From Bacteriovoracaceae bacterium (lineage in GTDB: Bacteria > Bdellovibrionota > Bacteriovoracia > Bacteriovoracales > Bacteriovoracaceae), in NCBI GenBank assembly GCA_023954635.1, contig JAGSHI010000003.1, forward strand, positions 1 through 64,000: 64,000 nt of DNA, given 5' to 3'. Below the pieces are notes generated by a model. That model made no database searches, was not told where the DNA came from, and saw nothing but the letters and a program-made list of their open reading frames with translations. Positions 17,680 through 27,000 of this stretch are shown in pieces (the first letter of the stretch is position 1; each line of letters opens with the position of its first letter). A program made the position numbers and the translations under genes.

Positions 17680-19607
17680 TGACTATCAAAAAACTCAATG
17701 GGAATGTTCCAGAGGGAGCAATTCATGAAAAATGGGAAAAGCATAAGTTTAATATGAAACTTGTTAACCCTGCCAACAAGAGAAAATTCAATGTTATTGT
17801 CGTTGGTACTGGACTAGCGGGCGCTTCAGCAGCAGCTTCACTTGCTGAACTTGGTTACAACGTTCAAAGTTTTTGTATTCAAGATTCTCCTAGACGAGCT
17901 CACTCAATTGCGGCTCAAGGTGGAATTAATGCAGCTAAAAATTATCCTAACGATGGTGACTCTCCCTGGAGACTTTTTTACGACACAGTAAAAGGTGGAG
18001 ACTACAGAGCAAGAGAGGCCAACGTTTATAGACTTGCAGAAGTTGCAAACAATATTATTGACCAATGTGTTGCTCAGGGTGTTCCTTTCGCTAGAGATTA
18101 CGGTGGCTACCTTTCCAATCGTTCATTTGGAGGAGCGCAGGTTTCTAGAACTTTTTATGCCAGAGGGCAAACTGGTCAACAGCTTTTACTTGGTGCCTAC
18201 TCGGCCATGATGAAAGAAGTTAATAAAGGCAAGATTAAACTCTACGCACGAAGAGAAATGCTTGACCTAGTCTTAGTTAACAATAAAGCGAGAGGAATCA
18301 TTACAAGAAATGTAGTGACAGGAGAAATCGAAAGATATGCTGCTGATGCTGTTCTTCTTTGTACTGGTGGATATGGAAATGTCTATTTCTTATCAACCAA
18401 TGCAATGGCCTCAAATTGTTCTGCTGCATGGAGAGCACATAAACGAGGTGCTTATTTTGCAAATCCTTGTTACACGCAAATTCACCCAACTTGTATTCCA
18501 GTTCACGGTGATCATCAGTCTAAACTTACGTTAATGTCTGAGTCACTTAGAAACGATGGTAGAGTTTGGGTTCCTAAAGATAAAGATGATAAGAGGGCAC
18601 CAAATGAAATCCCTGAAGATGATAGAGATTATTATCTTGAGAGAAAGTACCCTTCTTTTGGAAACCTTGTTCCAAGAGATGTAGCGTCAAGAAATGCTAA
18701 GCAGGCAGTTGATGATGGGAAAGGTGTAGGTCCAACAAGTGTCGCTGTCTATTTAGATTTTAGAGATGCTATTAAGCGAGATGGTAAAGATACTATTGCT
18801 GCTAAATATGGAAACCTTTTTGATATGTATGAGAGAATCACAGATGATGATCCATACCAAGTTCCAATGAGAATTTATCCTGCCGTTCACTACACAATGG
18901 GTGGTTTATGGGTTGATTACAATCTTCAGTCAAATATCCCAGGTTTATTTGTTTTAGGTGAAGCTAACTTTTCCGACCACGGAGCCAATAGACTAGGAGC
19001 TTCTGCTCTTATGCAAGGACTCGCAGATGGTTATTTTGTGGCTCCTTATACTTTAGGAAATTACTTTGTAACAGATAAGCCTGAACAAGAAAAAGTGACT
19101 ATTGATTCTCCAGAGTTCGAAAAGGCCCACAAAGAATCGAGAGAAAAACTTGATAAGTTATTATCAATCAATGGTTCTAAGACAACTGACGACTTCCACA
19201 GAGAGTTAGGTCAAATTATGTGGGAATACGTAGGAATGGCCAGAAATGAAGAAGGACTTAAGAAAGGAATTTCTGAAATCAAGGCCCTTCGTGAACAGTT
19301 CTGGAAAGACCTGAAAGTTACTGGGGACAATAACAACATTAATACTGAACTCGAGAAGGCAAACCGTGTTGCAGACTTTCTAGAGTTAGGTGAATTAATG
19401 GCAAGAGATGCTCTTGAAAGAAGAGAGTCATGTGGTGGTCACTTTAGAGATGAATCTCAGACCGAAGAAAACGAAGCATTGAGAGATGACGAGAACTTCT
19501 CTCACGTAGCTGCTTGGGAGTTCCAAGGAGTAGATGCTGAGCCACTAAGACATATTGAAGAACTTCAATTCGAGAACGTAGCTCTTACTCAAAGATCTTA
19601 CAAATAA
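17676..19607 (+). CDS. sdhA: Succinate dehydrogenase/fumarate reductase flavoprotein subunit
   Basis: The 643-residue flavoprotein has the dinucleotide-binding GTGLAG (44-49), the covalent FAD histidine in [15 protein letters not shown] (H76), active-site HPTC, RDVASRN and the C-terminal FAD contact [14 protein letters not shown]. It oxidises succinate to fumarate at the inner membrane. A long N-terminal lead of about 35 residues before the Rossmann fold is typical of this enzyme type. Confidence 0.97.
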   Translation: MMTIKKLNGNVPEGAIHEKWEKHKFNMKLVNPANKRKFNVIVVGTGLAGASAAASLAELGYNVQSFCIQDSPRRAHSIAAQGGINAAKNYPNDGDSPWRLFYDTVKGGDYRAREANVYRLAEVANNIIDQCVAQGVPFARDYGGYLSNRSFGGAQVSRTFYARGQTGQQLLLGAYSAMMKEVNKGKIKLYARREMLDLVLVNNKARGIITRNVVTGEIERYAADAVLLCTGGYGNVYFLSTNAMASNCSAAWRAHKRGAYFANPCYTQIHPTCIPVHGDHQSKLTLMSESLRNDGRVWVPKDKDDKRAPNEIPEDDRDYYLERKYPSFGNLVPRDVASRNAKQAVDDGKGVGPTSVAVYLDFRDAIKRDGKDTIAAKYGNLFDMYERITDDDPYQVPMRIYPAVHYTMGGLWVDYNLQSNIPGLFVLGEANFSDHGANRLGASALMQGLADGYFVAPYTLGNYFVTDKPEQEKVTIDSPEFEKAHKESREKLDKLLSINGSKTTDDFHRELGQIMWEYVGMARNEEGLKKGISEIKALREQFWKDLKVTGDNNNINTELEKANRVADFLELGELMARDALERRESCGGHFRDESQTEENEALRDDENFSHVAAWEFQGVDAEPLRHIEELQFENVALTQRSYK

Positions 19608-19618
19608 GGGGAATCGAC

Positions 19619-20389
19619 ATGGGAAATAATACACAATCCATGAATATAAGTCTTAAAGTTTGGCGACAGAAAGATCGTCTAGATAAAGGCCACATGGAAG
19701 ACTACAAAATGGACAATGTCTCTCCTGATATGTCTTTTCTTGAACTCATTGATGTTCTTAACGAAAGACTAGTAAGAGAAGGCAAAGATCCAATAGCTTT
19801 TGATCACGATTGTAGAGAAGGTATCTGCGGAATGTGTTCTCTAATGATTAATGGTCAAGCACATGGACCAGAGGCACTCACTACGACATGCCAACTTCAT
19901 ATGAGAAAGTTTAAGAATGGAGATACTATTGTCGTTGAACCTTTTAGAGCAAGGGCCTTTCCTGTTTTAAAAGATTTAATGGTTGATAGAAGTGCATTTG
20001 ATGAAATTATTGCAGCTGGTGGTTATGTCAATGTCAGCACCGGTAATCCTCAAGATGCGAATGCCTTACCTATCTCAAAAGAGAATGCTGACCTTTCAAT
20101 GGACGCTGCTGCTTGTGTCGGTTGTGCCGCTTGTGTAGCAAGTTGTAAAAATGCATCGGCCATGCTCTTTGTCTCAGCAAAAGTTAGCCAACTCGCACTC
20201 CTTCCTCAAGGTGCCGTTGAGGCCGATGAAAGAGTTCAAAGTATGGTTGAAAAAATGGATGAGTTAGGATTTGGAAACTGTACTAACGAAAGAGAATGTG
20301 AAGCTTCATGCCCTAAAGGCATCGATATTTCAAACATTGCAAGAATGAATAGAGACTTCTTAAAATCTTCAATTTCTGCTAAAAAATAA
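19619..20389 (+). CDS. sdhB: Succinate dehydrogenase iron-sulfur subunit
   Basis: The 256-residue subunit carries the 2Fe-2S cysteines ([13 protein letters not shown] and the later TTTCQLH) and the ferredoxin-like groups [13 protein letters not shown] and CEASCPKGI for the 4Fe-4S and 3Fe-4S clusters. It passes electrons from SdhA to the haem/quinone site of SdhC. It follows sdhA by 11 bases and is followed by a perfect terminator. Confidence 0.97.
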   Translation: MGNNTQSMNISLKVWRQKDRLDKGHMEDYKMDNVSPDMSFLELIDVLNERLVREGKDPIAFDHDCREGICGMCSLMINGQAHGPEALTTTCQLHMRKFKNGDTIVVEPFRARAFPVLKDLMVDRSAFDEIIAAGGYVNVSTGNPQDANALPISKENADLSMDAAACVGCAACVASCKNASAMLFVSAKVSQLALLPQGAVEADERVQSMVEKMDELGFGNCTNERECEASCPKGIDISNIARMNRDFLKSSISAKK

Positions 20390-20415
20390 TATATAGTTAA
20401 ATTTCAGTTTAAATT

Positions 20416-20442
20416 AAGGACCCAAGTTTGGGTCCTTTTTTT
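20416..20442 (+). terminator. Intrinsic terminator after sdhCAB
   Basis: AAGGACCCAA (20416-20425) and TTGGGTCCTT (20428-20437) form a perfect 10-bp stem followed by a T tract. Confidence 0.92.
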
Positions 20443-20495
20443 ATTCAAAATACAGTTAGGACATTCAAAAAGATTATTGTTCACGGAGACTTGGA

Positions 20496-21800
20496 TTAAT
20501 CAATTTTCTTGAGTCGTATACAGGCCTTCTCATTACCTTTTTGACAATCTTTAAGCAGATTTAAAGCAAACTTCCGCTCTTCTTTGTTTCTTGAAGTCAT
20601 ATGCCTATAATTAAAACAGCTAGTCATATCATTCATCTTACAAGATTTATGGTAAAGAGATTGTGCTTTCCCAACTTGTTTTTTTCTAATAAGAAGGTTT
20701 GCTAACTTTGAACATGATGGAGCATGACCTGCTTCACATGACATCTCTAACCGAGACTCAGCTTCCTTAGTTTTCCCTTCCCCTATTTCTTTTAGAGCTA
20801 CCAAGTAACAGGCCTCATTATCTCCGTTCGAACACTCCTCGAGGTTAAACGTATATTTCTTTTCGTTAAGAACTAACTCACAAGAATCGAGATGATTCTT
20901 TAAACAAGATTTTTCAAAAAACTTTACAGCTTTATCAACGTTCCCTTGAAAGAACTCTTCTTTTCCTAAAACGTAACACCCTCTTGCAATGCCTTGGTCA
21001 CAGGCCTTGACATGAAGTTTGTTGAGAACACTTTTTTCAAATTTATTTAGTGCTATCATTTCATCATAATATTCATAGCAAGACTCTATCATTCCTTCAT
21101 CACAATCTTTTTTCTTTTGTTCACGTCCTGATGAAATTGTATTAATCCAAACTTGATTAGGGTTACTTCTACCTTTCAGAGAGTTGAGCATACCTAAATT
21201 TGCACAAGCTACAGTCGAGCCTTTTTTACAAGCAAGCTCAATCTTATTTTTATAAATATACTCATAAATAAAATTGGCCATAATCAATAGAATAAAAACT
21301 CCTAGACCTGTTTTCCACCATTTTGAAAGAAAAGAGCTGAAGTCAAACGGTTTAGGAACTATCTCCCTAAGAGATTCATACTGCCCTGACTCTAGCTTCA
21401 AACCGGTATCATTTGCTCCACCGGAAGAAAGAAATAACATGATCCCTTCTTTCATCAGCGTTTCTAAATTCTTTGAAGCAAAAACAACTTCTATTGTTTC
21501 ATCAATGAACCCCTTAGGGATTTCTTCATTAAATTGTACCATCCGAGATTTTTTAAATTGAAGTGCATCTTTGACATGCTCATCTGGATCTACAATTCCA
21601 TATCTCATTGTCCGAGAGTGTCCACCTTCGATATGTTTGTCATCTATAGTAACTTCAAAATGAGTAATTCTATCTGCAGTAAAGATAATAAATAGATCAC
21701 CCTTGTCACCTCGATACCAAAGAGTTTGTTCTTGCTCATCGGCCTTAAGTTTCTTAGGGTTAATTTCATTAATTTCCATAAGTTCTAGTTTAATATTCAT
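20496..21800 (-). CDS. Membrane protein with cysteine-paired Sel1/TPR-like repeats
   Basis: The 434-residue protein has an N-terminal soluble domain (about 1-165), one membrane segment at about 168-188 (GVFILLIMANFIYEYIY) and a C-terminal solenoid of Sel1-like helical repeats. Repeats carry paired cysteines in the pattern ACxxGxxxxC (ACKKGSTVACANLG, ACDQGIARGCYVLG, SCEAGHAPSCSKLA), typical of periplasmic Sel1 proteins with a disulfide per repeat. It probably acts as a protein-interaction scaffold in the periplasm. Partner and process are unknown. The next gene diverges only 26 bases away. Confidence 0.75.
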   Translation of the reverse strand: MNIKLELMEINEINPKKLKADEQEQTLWYRGDKGDLFIIFTADRITHFEVTIDDKHIEGGHSRTMRYGIVDPDEHVKDALQFKKSRMVQFNEEIPKGFIDETIEVVFASKNLETLMKEGIMLFLSSGGANDTGLKLESGQYESLREIVPKPFDFSSFLSKWWKTGLGVFILLIMANFIYEYIYKNKIELACKKGSTVACANLGMLNSLKGRSNPNQVWINTISSGREQKKKDCDEGMIESCYEYYDEMIALNKFEKSVLNKLHVKACDQGIARGCYVLGKEEFFQGNVDKAVKFFEKSCLKNHLDSCELVLNEKKYTFNLEECSNGDNEACYLVALKEIGEGKTKEAESRLEMSCEAGHAPSCSKLANLLIRKKQVGKAQSLYHKSCKMNDMTSCFNYRHMTSRNKEERKFALNLLKDCQKGNEKACIRLKKID

Positions 21801-21826
21801 TTAAAAATCCACCAAGTATAAATATC

Positions 21827-22978
21827 ATGCGCAGCGCACCAACACTTGTCTATCCGGAGAGAATTCGTCAAGATAAACCCATGCAAATCTACTCTTCTTC
21901 AATTCTCACCTTCCTAGAACGGGTCAAACAAAAGGCCAGAAAGGTAATTGTGGAAGAAATGAGACTTGATTATAAGCGCAAGCGAGTTCTTTATAATGGG
22001 TTTCTCCACCCTCTTAACTTCGTCGTTTTTGAAGATCCTACAAAACTGGGATGGTTTGATTCTCATTCGTGGCAAATAGGAATCAATAAACAGTTAATGT
22101 ATCAAGCAAAAGAAGATGTATTAGGGAATGTACTAAGACATGAACTAGCTCATTTTTTCCAATTTATGTCGACAGGGTTGATTGATGGACATAGCACAGA
22201 CTTTAGAAACATTTGTCTTTCATTCGGTTGGAAAGAAAACGTATATTTAGCGAAGTCAAATATTCAAACAGAAAATTTATCAAGTGAAGGAGACCTTAAG
22301 TCAGAGGCCTTAATAGAAAAAGTACAAAAGCTATTGGCCCTTTCTAAAAGTTCTAATCAACATGAATCAGAACTTGCCACTATAAAGGCAAATCAACTTA
22401 TTACAAAACATAACCTTCAACGTATTCATTCAACAATTGAAGAAGATGTCTGTCTTAAGCGTGTTTTATCAAGTAAGCGAAACAATTCTAAACTTCAGGC
22501 CATCTATGACATTCTATCAACCTTTATGGTTCAACCTGTTTTTAATCATGGAAAGTCACAAGTCTATATAGAAATCATAGGCTCTAGACTTAATGTAAAA
22601 ATTGCTGAATATGTAGCCAACTTTTTAGATGATGAACTAGAAAGACTCTGGCTAATGACCAAGAGGGACAACCCGACACTAAAAGGAATTACTGCTAAAA
22701 ATTCTTTTTATAAAGGCCTAGCAAAAGGTTTCCTAGAGAAACAAAAGTTAATGAATAATGAGTTCGCTTCAGGAAAAGAGTTGATTACACTTAAGAATCA
22801 ATTAAAGTCTCAAGTCGACATGGTTTATGGAAGACTTGGAAGAGGCAGGGTTTCTAATACAAAAACAGATAAAAACTCAGAATCACTTGGTAAGAAAATT
22901 GGATCTATGCTTAATATAAGAAAAGGAATCAGTTCAAAGAATAGTTCAAGTAAAACTTTCATCTTAGAACATAAATAA
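21827..22978 (+). CDS. SprT-like zinc metalloprotein with DUF2786-like domain
   Basis: The 383-residue protein has a SprT-like zinc site RHELAHFFQF (about residue 105) with a following histidine in DGHSTDF. A DUF2786-like segment follows (EALIEKVQKLLALSKSSN, then ELATIKANQLITKHN). The rest is basic with a repeat-free C-terminus. SprT-like proteins include DNA-protein-crosslink proteases; whether this one is proteolytic is not known. The ATG at 21827 has no clear ribosome binding site; a second ATG at 21881 is possible. A short gap leads into the thioesterase gene. Confidence 0.75.
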   Translation: MRSAPTLVYPERIRQDKPMQIYSSSILTFLERVKQKARKVIVEEMRLDYKRKRVLYNGFLHPLNFVVFEDPTKLGWFDSHSWQIGINKQLMYQAKEDVLGNVLRHELAHFFQFMSTGLIDGHSTDFRNICLSFGWKENVYLAKSNIQTENLSSEGDLKSEALIEKVQKLLALSKSSNQHESELATIKANQLITKHNLQRIHSTIEEDVCLKRVLSSKRNNSKLQAIYDILSTFMVQPVFNHGKSQVYIEIIGSRLNVKIAEYVANFLDDELERLWLMTKRDNPTLKGITAKNSFYKGLAKGFLEKQKLMNNEFASGKELITLKNQLKSQVDMVYGRLGRGRVSNTKTDKNSESLGKKIGSMLNIRKGISSKNSSSKTFILEHK

Positions 22979-22986
22979 GGACATTA

Positions 22987-23439
22987 ATGACTCCCAAAGA
23001 ATTAGAGAAACTATACAAAAGTATTTCCAAGTTTGATCAACATCTTGGGATGACATTTGACCTATTAGATCCAGGAGAAGTTGTTTATAAAATGACAGTT
23101 AAAGAAGAACACCTCTCTTCTCCAGATACATGTCATGGTGGTGCGATCGCGGCCATGATGGATGCTCTTCTTGGAGTTCCCGTTCTCTCATTGGCCGTAA
23201 CAGAGGACAAGCTCTGTGCAACAGTTGAGTTTAAGATAAACTATCTAGGTCCTGCTCAGATTGGAGATGAACTTGTTGGAACCAATACGATAGATTTTAA
23301 AGGAAAAAGCTTAGTCGTGAGCAGTGGACAAATCAAGAATTCTCAAACAGGTCTCCTCATCGCTAAAGGTATGGGAACATTCAATCTCTACCCAGCTAAA
23401 AAGAAAGACTTCTTCAACGTGGATAAACCCAAAAAATAA
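22987..23439 (+). CDS. Hotdog-fold thioesterase (PaaI-like)
   Basis: The 150-residue protein matches the PaaI/ACOT13-type hotdog family: HLGMTFDLLDPGEVVYKM, CHGGAIAAMMDALLGVP (active-site helix) and KINYLGPAQIGDEL. Such enzymes hydrolyse acyl-CoA or aryl-CoA thioesters; the substrate is not identifiable from sequence. It begins 8 bases after the SprT-like gene. Confidence 0.88.
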   Translation: MTPKELEKLYKSISKFDQHLGMTFDLLDPGEVVYKMTVKEEHLSSPDTCHGGAIAAMMDALLGVPVLSLAVTEDKLCATVEFKINYLGPAQIGDELVGTNTIDFKGKSLVVSSGQIKNSQTGLLIAKGMGTFNLYPAKKKDFFNVDKPKK

Positions 23440-23527
23440 TGCCATAAATAGCTGATTTCTCGTTTCTCCATACTTTATTGGTCAAGCTATACTTTATTTT
23501 GACCGATAATATTTAGAGGAGAGAGAA

Positions 23528-24097
23528 TTGAAAAAAACCAATAGAGGTCATTTATACCTTTGTGCAATGATAATTATTATCATCCCACTCAGTCATGTTT
23601 TTGCCAATTCATCAGGATGGATAGACTTAGGACGTGCAAAAGTTTCTCTCGAAGTTCCTAAAAAATGGAAAACCTTTGAAAAAGTTATGGGGTTTCCTCT
23701 TCTTGTTACAAGTCCAATGAAGAATGGAACAAGAGTGACAGTAAGTATAACTCCTTCTGATATTAAAAATTTTGGATTCAAAGATTCAGACTTTTCAAAA
23801 AATGAAAATAATTACAAAGAAGACGCACTCCGGTGGCTTGGAACAAGACATGGAGAGGCCAAAGAGTTTTATCCATACAAAAAAGAAGAATGGTCAAAGA
23901 GTACAATTGCACATGTCTTTGGTTGGAGATACGACCTCGGTGGAATAATCTTCGTTGAAAAATCAATGTATGTTCTATGTAAAAAGCAACTCTTTCACAT
24001 AAAGGCCATGTATAAAGAGAAGTGGAACAAAAAAGACGCTCCAACTATCAATGAAATGTTAAAAAGTTTTAAATGTGAACCAGGAGCGAATATATGA
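23528..24097 (+). CDS. Small exported protein coupled to the giant exported protein
   Basis: The frame starts at TTG with AGGAG six bases upstream, and no nearby ATG fits as well. Residues 1-28 form a signal peptide (hydrophobic CAMIIIIIPLSHVFA). The mature part of about 160 residues is a mixed alpha/beta domain starting WIDLGRAKVSLEVPKKW, reminiscent of PsbP/DcrB-like folds but not confidently assigned. It overlaps the next gene by 4 bases (ATGA), so the two products are made together and may work together in the periplasm or outside the cell. Confidence 0.7.
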   Translation: MKKTNRGHLYLCAMIIIIIPLSHVFANSSGWIDLGRAKVSLEVPKKWKTFEKVMGFPLLVTSPMKNGTRVTVSITPSDIKNFGFKDSDFSKNENNYKEDALRWLGTRHGEAKEFYPYKKEEWSKSTIAHVFGWRYDLGGIIFVEKSMYVLCKKQLFHIKAMYKEKWNKKDAPTINEMLKSFKCEPGANI

Positions 24098-27000
24098 AAT
24101 TGCTTCTGGTACTCGTTCTTAGTTTATCACTAATCCAAACATCTCTAACTCCTTGGGGCCAAGCTTATGCTGAAGGTGGAGATGAAGAAACTGTTTTTGA
24201 AACTCCTTCATCTGAAGGTGATCAAGCAATATTAGAAATGCTCGAACAAGTAGTTCCTCTTTGTAAAGATGATCGTGGCAACTGGAAACAAGAAGTAATT
24301 AAAGTTCCAATGACTGATGAAGACTTTAACTGTACTTCACTCATGAAAATGGAATTCGACATGCTTAACGAAGCAGGCACACCAGAGGGTGAAAAGCATG
24401 CTCTACAATGTGTAACTCGAGGTATGGATGCACAAGGAAGACTAGAGTTTGCGAGAGCACTAGAAAGTATGGATGCTCTATCTCTTGGGCTCGATGAACA
24501 CTTTAATTGTCCTGGAAAAAATCAAGATATGAAGTCATGTCTTGGAGATATTACCTGTAACGCTGTCAACATGATTACCGACCAATTCACAGGTGGTATT
24601 GCCAGTAAAGTGGCCCAAGCTTTCGGATCAAAAAGCGGCGTATGTTCTGCAAGTACTACTCAAACAAATTGTTTCAATGAACTTATTTGGGGAATTGTTA
24701 AAAACATTACTTCAAATATCGAGGGACTTTTCAGTTTAGGAAAGCTCGCCCTCGATGGTATTAAAAGTGGATACAATGCTGTCAAAAGTTGGTTCTCAAG
24801 AGACTCTGGAATTGAAGAGCCTTCTAGAGAGCAACACATCGCCCTTCAACAAGAACAAGATAAAGGAATTTTGGAGTGGGTTTCAGATGCTGCCAAAAAA
24901 GTTAAAGAGAAAATTGGTGGCTTCTTCAGTGCTATGGGCACCTTTATTGATCAAGGGATCAAAGACAACTTTGGATGTGCTGAATGGTCTGAAAACCGTT
25001 ACTCCCCTATTTATGGTGGAAAGCCAAGGTGTTTAAAACCAGTAGTAAGTTGGAATTGCGCGACTTGTTCGCAACGAATGAATATGGCCTGCGGAATTGC
25101 TGGCTATGCTGGCGGTGAAATTGTTACGGCCTATTTAACAGGTGGAGCACTTGCTCTCGGTAAAGCTGCAGTTAAAGCTGGCGCCGCAACAAAAATTGCG
25201 AAAGCCGCAGCAGCCACCAAAGCGTTTAAAATACTTGCGACAGGAAGTAAGTATGCGGCTAAACCATTTATGTATGCTGGGAAAGCAGCTATCGGTGTTT
25301 TAAAATTTTCGGGAAAAGTAGGAATGGGCATTATGCGCGTTGGTCGTAAATGGATGCTCAAAATTGGAACACGCATGCTTCCGATTTCGAAGGCTGGAAA
25401 AATGAAAGTCCTTCGAATGTTGTTGAAAGGAGAAAGAGCTGCGATTAGAGGAATTACATTCCTTCCTAAGAAATATTTTGGTGCCATGGAACGTGCTTTC
25501 GTTGCAGGCTACCATAGCGTTGATGGTATAAAATATTTAGCTAAGGCCAGAGCAGTCGGACGACAAAGTGCTGTTATGAGAGGGAATGAAGTTCTCGACT
25601 TTACTACAGACTCATCAAAGTTCAATGTAATGAAAGGCCAATTTGTTAAAAACCAAGATGAGTACAATAGACTTCTTCAAGAATATAACAAAACTATTGG
25701 AAACTTAAGACAACTAGGTCCTGATGAAACAGCTAGAATAACCGCTGACCAGATTAGACGTCTTAATCAACTTGAAACTGATAATTTACGTTTAATGACT
25801 CAACTTGTAGATGAAAGAAGAGTTATTCAAACAACTGCCGCAACTACAAACAATGCAACAGATATCACCTTAACTGCAAACAGAGTCGATAACTCTGTTC
25901 AAACAACAACTGTCGTCAACAGAGTTGATGACACTAGACAGGTGGTTAGAACCAACCAAGGCAACTCTGTCGTTAGAAATTCTTTGGATGACTTAGGTGA
26001 TGCAGGTCGTGTAACAAATGTTGGAGATGATGCAGTTAGATCCTTCAGAGTCGGAGACCAAGTTGATCTACGTTACAAAACGGGAAGACATGATAAGTCC
26101 GCCATTGTCCTAGCTGAAACAGATAAGAAGTTAAAAGTTCGCTACCCAGGAGAGGCCCAGAGTAAGTTTCACTGGATAGAGAAAAGTAACCTCGATCTAA
26201 AGACAACAAGGGCCTATAACACGAGAGCTTTTGTAGGAGATGACGTAGTTGTTCCTTACCGAGCATCAAATGGAACTCTGGCCAGAATAGAAGCACAAGG
26301 CGCTAAGGGTGATGTAATCCAACTAACTTACAAGAATCCATCAAATGGACTTAACGGTCGTATCTCTGGAGAGATTATAAAAGAAACGAAGGATACTATC
26401 TGGATTCGAAATGCTTCGAACCCTGCTGGTCGAAAAATTAATAAATCATTTCTTGATTTAGCGAAAACAAGAAATTTCAATGATACGAGACACCTTTTGG
26501 TCACAAGAAATTTACAGGCCGGTGATCCGATTAGACTTTCTTCAAAAGGAAGTGAGATTAGTGGTGATGTTGTTATCGTTCATCAAAAATCAATTCATAT
26601 TAAGGACTCTCAAGGTGTACTTCATAAAATTCGAATGAGAGATATTGATAAGTCTTCAATCTTCTCAACTGCAATAAGTCCTACAAGTGGAGTGAGGTTA
26701 GCTTCAACGAATAGAGCAGTACAAACAACTGATGAGATTATTTCAGGAACAGGTCAGTCCTCACGAGTAGCTTTGACTACTGATAATGTTGCACCGACAA
26801 CAGTAGTAGTTGATAACGCCGTAACTCAAGTTTCTCGAACATCTAGAGTCTCTTCAGCTGTTAAGGCAAAATATACTGCCATAACTAACCAAGTTAAACC
26901 TCTCGTTGGTAAGGCCCAAAACGTTGTCTTTAATCTCAAAAGTAATGTTAAACAAGTCGGAAGAATTTTGAGTCAAGGAACCGATCATATCATTTTAAAA

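Noticed and set aside
23480-23504. Operator formed by GGTCAA and TTGACC before the small exported-protein gene
   Set aside because: The arms are only 6 bp with a 13-base gap and no known regulator site matches; chance is likely.
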